Positions 61,944 through 64,000 of a DNA stretch of 64,000 nucleotides are shown here, piece by piece (position 1 is the first letter of the stretch; every line of letters starts with the position of its first letter). Both the position numbers and the translations under genes were made by a program. Location of the stretch: the NCBI RefSeq assembly GCF_900103455.1, contig NZ_FNHI01000002.1:372001-436000 (forward strand), written 5' to 3'. Under the pieces are notes generated by a model. That model was not told the DNA's origin. It searched no databases and worked only from the letters and a program-made list of their open reading frames with translations. This DNA is from Streptomyces wuyuanensis. Lineage in GTDB: Bacteria; Actinomycetota; Actinomycetes; Streptomycetales; Streptomycetaceae.

Positions 61944-63419
61944 GTGCCCTCCATGAACGACCTCGTACGCCAGCACACCGCTCTGAGCGAGTCCGACCTC
62001 GAGTGGCTGCATCTGCTGGTCTCGGAGTGGCAGCTGCTCTCCGACCTCTCCTTCGCGGACCTCGTCCTGTGGGTACCGACCCTGGACGGCACGCGTTACG
62101 TCTCCGTCGCCCAGATGCGGCCGAACACGGGGCCCACGTCCTATCAGGACGACATGGTCGGGCACCTGGTTCCCCGCGGCCGCCGTCCGCTGCTCGACGC
62201 CGCGCTCGACGAGGGCCGCATCGTGCGCGAGGGCGATCCCGAGTGGCGCGAGGAGGTGCCGGTGCGGGTCGAGTCCATCCCCGTACGGCGTGAAGGCCGG
62301 GTCCTCGGGGTGATCGCGCGCAACACCAACCTGCTCACGGTGCGCACCCCGAGCCGGCTGGAGCTGACCTATCTCCAGTCCGCCTCCGACCTGGCCCAGA
62401 TGATCGCCGCCGGTGCGTTCCCGTTCCCCGAGCAGCAGGTCGACATGGACGCCTCGCCGCGCGCCGGAGACGGACTGATCCGCCTCGACGCCGACGGAGT
62501 CGTCCAGTACGCGTCCCCGAACGCGCTGTCCGCGTACCACCGGCTCGGCCTCGCCGCCGATCTGGTCGGGCAGCACCTGGGGCAGATCACGGCCGAACTG
62601 GCGCCGTCCCGGGGGCCCGTGGACGAGGCCCTGGTCAAACTCGCCAGCGGCTACGCCCCCCGCGAGGCCGAGGTCGAGGGCAACGGGGGAGTGATCCAAC
62701 TCCGCGCCATCCCGCTGAAGCCCAAGGGCACCCGCATAGGCTCCCTCGTCCTGCTCCGCGATGTCACCGAACTCCGGCGCCGTGAACGTGAGTTGATCAC
62801 CAAGGACGCCACCATCCGGGAGATCCACCACCGGGTGAAGAACAACCTCCAGACGGTCGCGGCGCTGCTGCGTCTCCAGGCCAGGCGGATGGACTCCGTG
62901 CGGGGCCGGGAGGCCCTCAACGAGGCGGTCCGGCGGGTCGGCTCCATCGCCATCGTCCATGAGACGTTGTCCCAGAACCTGGACGAGCGGGTCGAGTTCG
63001 ACGAGATCGCCGACCGGGTCCTCGCCATGGTGGCGGAGATTTCCCCCGGCAAAGTCGAGTGCCGGCGCACCGGCCGCTGCGGAATCCTCGACGCCGAGGT
63101 CGCCACGCCGCTCTCCATGGTGCTGACCGAGGTCCTGCAGAACGCACTGGAGCATGCCTTCGCGCCGGGGGAGCACGGCACGGTCGACGTGTCGGCGGTG
63201 CGCGGCGGCCCCCGCGGCGCGGAGCGGCTGCTCATCACCGTGCAGGACGACGGACGTGGGCTGCCCGAGGACTTCGACCCGCAGACGGCGGGGAACCTGG
63301 GCCTCCAGATCGTGAGAACCCTGGTGGAGGGGGAGTTGGGCGGCACCTTCGACATGAAGCCGGCCGCCGGCCGCGGGACCCGGGTCGTCCTCGACATTCC
63401 CGTACGGAGCCAGAAGTAG
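61944..63419 (+). CDS. pdtaS: PdtaS-type cytosolic sensor histidine kinase (HisKA_2)
   Basis: A 491-residue soluble kinase: N-terminal GAF-like domain (EWQLLSDLSFADLVLWVP), PAS domain (RLDADGVVQYASPNALSAY), then HisKA_2 with the phospho-acceptor in IREIHHRVKNNLQTVAALL and the HATPase (TEVLQNALEHAF, DDGRGLP). It is the orthologue of mycobacterial PdtaS, which signals to the RNA-binding antiterminator PdtaR. GTG at 61944, 6 nt after TACGCT, may be leaderless; ATG at 61953 is possible. Confidence 0.9.
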   Translation: MPSMNDLVRQHTALSESDLEWLHLLVSEWQLLSDLSFADLVLWVPTLDGTRYVSVAQMRPNTGPTSYQDDMVGHLVPRGRRPLLDAALDEGRIVREGDPEWREEVPVRVESIPVRREGRVLGVIARNTNLLTVRTPSRLELTYLQSASDLAQMIAAGAFPFPEQQVDMDASPRAGDGLIRLDADGVVQYASPNALSAYHRLGLAADLVGQHLGQITAELAPSRGPVDEALVKLASGYAPREAEVEGNGGVIQLRAIPLKPKGTRIGSLVLLRDVTELRRRERELITKDATIREIHHRVKNNLQTVAALLRLQARRMDSVRGREALNEAVRRVGSIAIVHETLSQNLDERVEFDEIADRVLAMVAEISPGKVECRRTGRCGILDAEVATPLSMVLTEVLQNALEHAFAPGEHGTVDVSAVRGGPRGAERLLITVQDDGRGLPEDFDPQTAGNLGLQIVRTLVEGELGGTFDMKPAAGRGTRVVLDIPVRSQK

Positions 63420-63607
63420 CCCGGGCGGCCATCCCGAAGCGGCTCCGAGCCTCAGCGAGGTGGCCGCCGCGGGCGTCGGCGCGAAGTGGCCCGGGAACGC
63501 CGGGCAGGGGGGTACTCCTACTGCCGCGCGCCGCGCCCGCGCGGATGGCGGGGAGGACTCCCGGGCCGTCCCGACCCCTGGCCGGTCGTTCCCGCGTGCA
63601 CAGCAGC

Positions 63608-63640
63608 GAGCCCCGGACCGTTGGAGATGGTCCGGGGCTC
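63608..63640. terminator. Bidirectional terminator between pdtaS and wblE
   Basis: Perfect 12-bp stem, 9-nt loop, in the 317-bp gene-free stretch 63420-63736 between convergent genes. Confidence 0.8.
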
Positions 63641-63736
63641 GAAAGCTTCGGGATACTGCTGCGCGCTGCGGCTCGGGGGCGGTGAATGCGTACTCGCCGT
63701 ACGCGCCGCCGGGCTCAGGCTGTTAGCAGGGGGCCG

Positions 63737-63994
63737 TCAGGCGCTGGCGTTGCGCGCCCGGTTGCGGGCTGCGCGGCGCTTCATCGCGCGGCGCTCGTCC
63801 TCGCTGAGGCCACCCCAGACGCCGGAGTCCTGGCCGGACTCGAGCGCCCACTGCAGGCACTGCTCCATGACGGGGCAGCGACGGCAGACGGCCTTGGCTT
63901 CCTCGATCTGCAGCAGCGCAGGACCGGTGTTGCCGATGGGGAAGAACAGCTCGGGGTCTTCCTCGCGGCAAACGGCGTTGTGACGCCAGTCCAT
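63737..63994 (-). CDS. wblE: WhiB-like iron-sulfur regulator WblE (WhiB1 type)
   Basis: An 85-residue Wbl protein with cluster cysteines C9, C37, C40 and C46 and GVWGGLSEDERRAMKRRAARNRARN. It lacks the AT-hook seen in WblC. WhiB1-type proteins bind the primary sigma factor and their clusters react with nitric oxide. The ATG lies 6 nt from the window edge, so upstream control is not visible. Confidence 0.95.
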   Translation of the reverse strand: MDWRHNAVCREEDPELFFPIGNTGPALLQIEEAKAVCRRCPVMEQCLQWALESGQDSGVWGGLSEDERRAMKRRAARNRARNASA

Positions 63995-64000
63995 GGCTGC

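Overview
This is a chromosomal window from a high-GC actinomycete, almost certainly a Streptomyces. The evidence is very high GC with strong third-position GC bias, many GTG starts, 'leaderless' promoters (a -10-like hexamer about 6-7 nt before the start codon), and a set of diagnostic genes: wblC, wblE, catR-catA, sigR-rsrA, nrdABS, dasRABC, nagB and pdtaS. From memory the order resembles the core-arm segment of S. coelicolor from about SCO5183 to SCO5240. I see no insertion sequence, prophage, CRISPR array or integrated plasmid. This is conserved core chromosome, and its most informative content is regulatory.

Layout. 1-9.6 kb: the 3' part of an AdnB/RecB-type helicase-nuclease, an M20 dipeptidase, NudC, a mycoredoxin with a sigma-R-type promoter, UvrD2, then the antibiotic-response regulator wblC with its promoter, long upstream ORF and attenuator. 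9.6-22.6 kb: an ABC1 kinase coupled to a ThiF-like protein, a zinc metallopeptidase, three consecutive AIM24 genes (the first fused to a TerD domain), a Nudix hydrolase coupled to a DUF2342 zincin-like protein, an SDR epimerase, MoaE, a 56-aa membrane protein, a YlbL-type Lon-like protease and a PPA1309-type protein. 22.8-28.3 kb: a UPF0182 membrane protein and a Sel1-repeat protein flanked by two identical initiator tRNA genes. 28.5-36.3 kb: divergent catR-catA, a CBS protein, hisN, a TetR regulator convergent with an SMR transporter, rsgA, aroA and an M50 protease. 36.4-43.9 kb: an SRAP-domain (HMCES/YedK) protein, an alpha/beta hydrolase, sigR-rsrA (with the long sigma-R' start), an HD-GYP gene plus a degenerate partner, a TPR protein and peptide deformylase. 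44.0-52.9 kb: an M15 peptidase, then nrdS, nrdB and nrdA on the minus strand behind a cobalamin riboswitch and candidate NrdR boxes, then ybdD and cstA. 53-64 kb: dasR, dasABC plus a GH3 enzyme, nagB, a SIS-domain protein, the PdtaS-type histidine kinase and wblE.

How the genes work together. Three circuits stand out. Thiol-oxidative stress: sigR-rsrA has a GGAAT-N19-GTT promoter in front of the long isoform, and the mycoredoxin gene has GGAAT-N18-GTT. Amino-sugar uptake: dasR with DasR-type (dre) operators before dasA, between nagB and the SIS gene, and, less expectedly, before the histidine kinase. dNTP supply: class Ia reductase genes under a B12 riboswitch and NrdR-like boxes. Boundaries rest on reading frames, start-site context and perfect hairpins read directly; functions rest on family motifs; regulatory assignments are inference unless stated.
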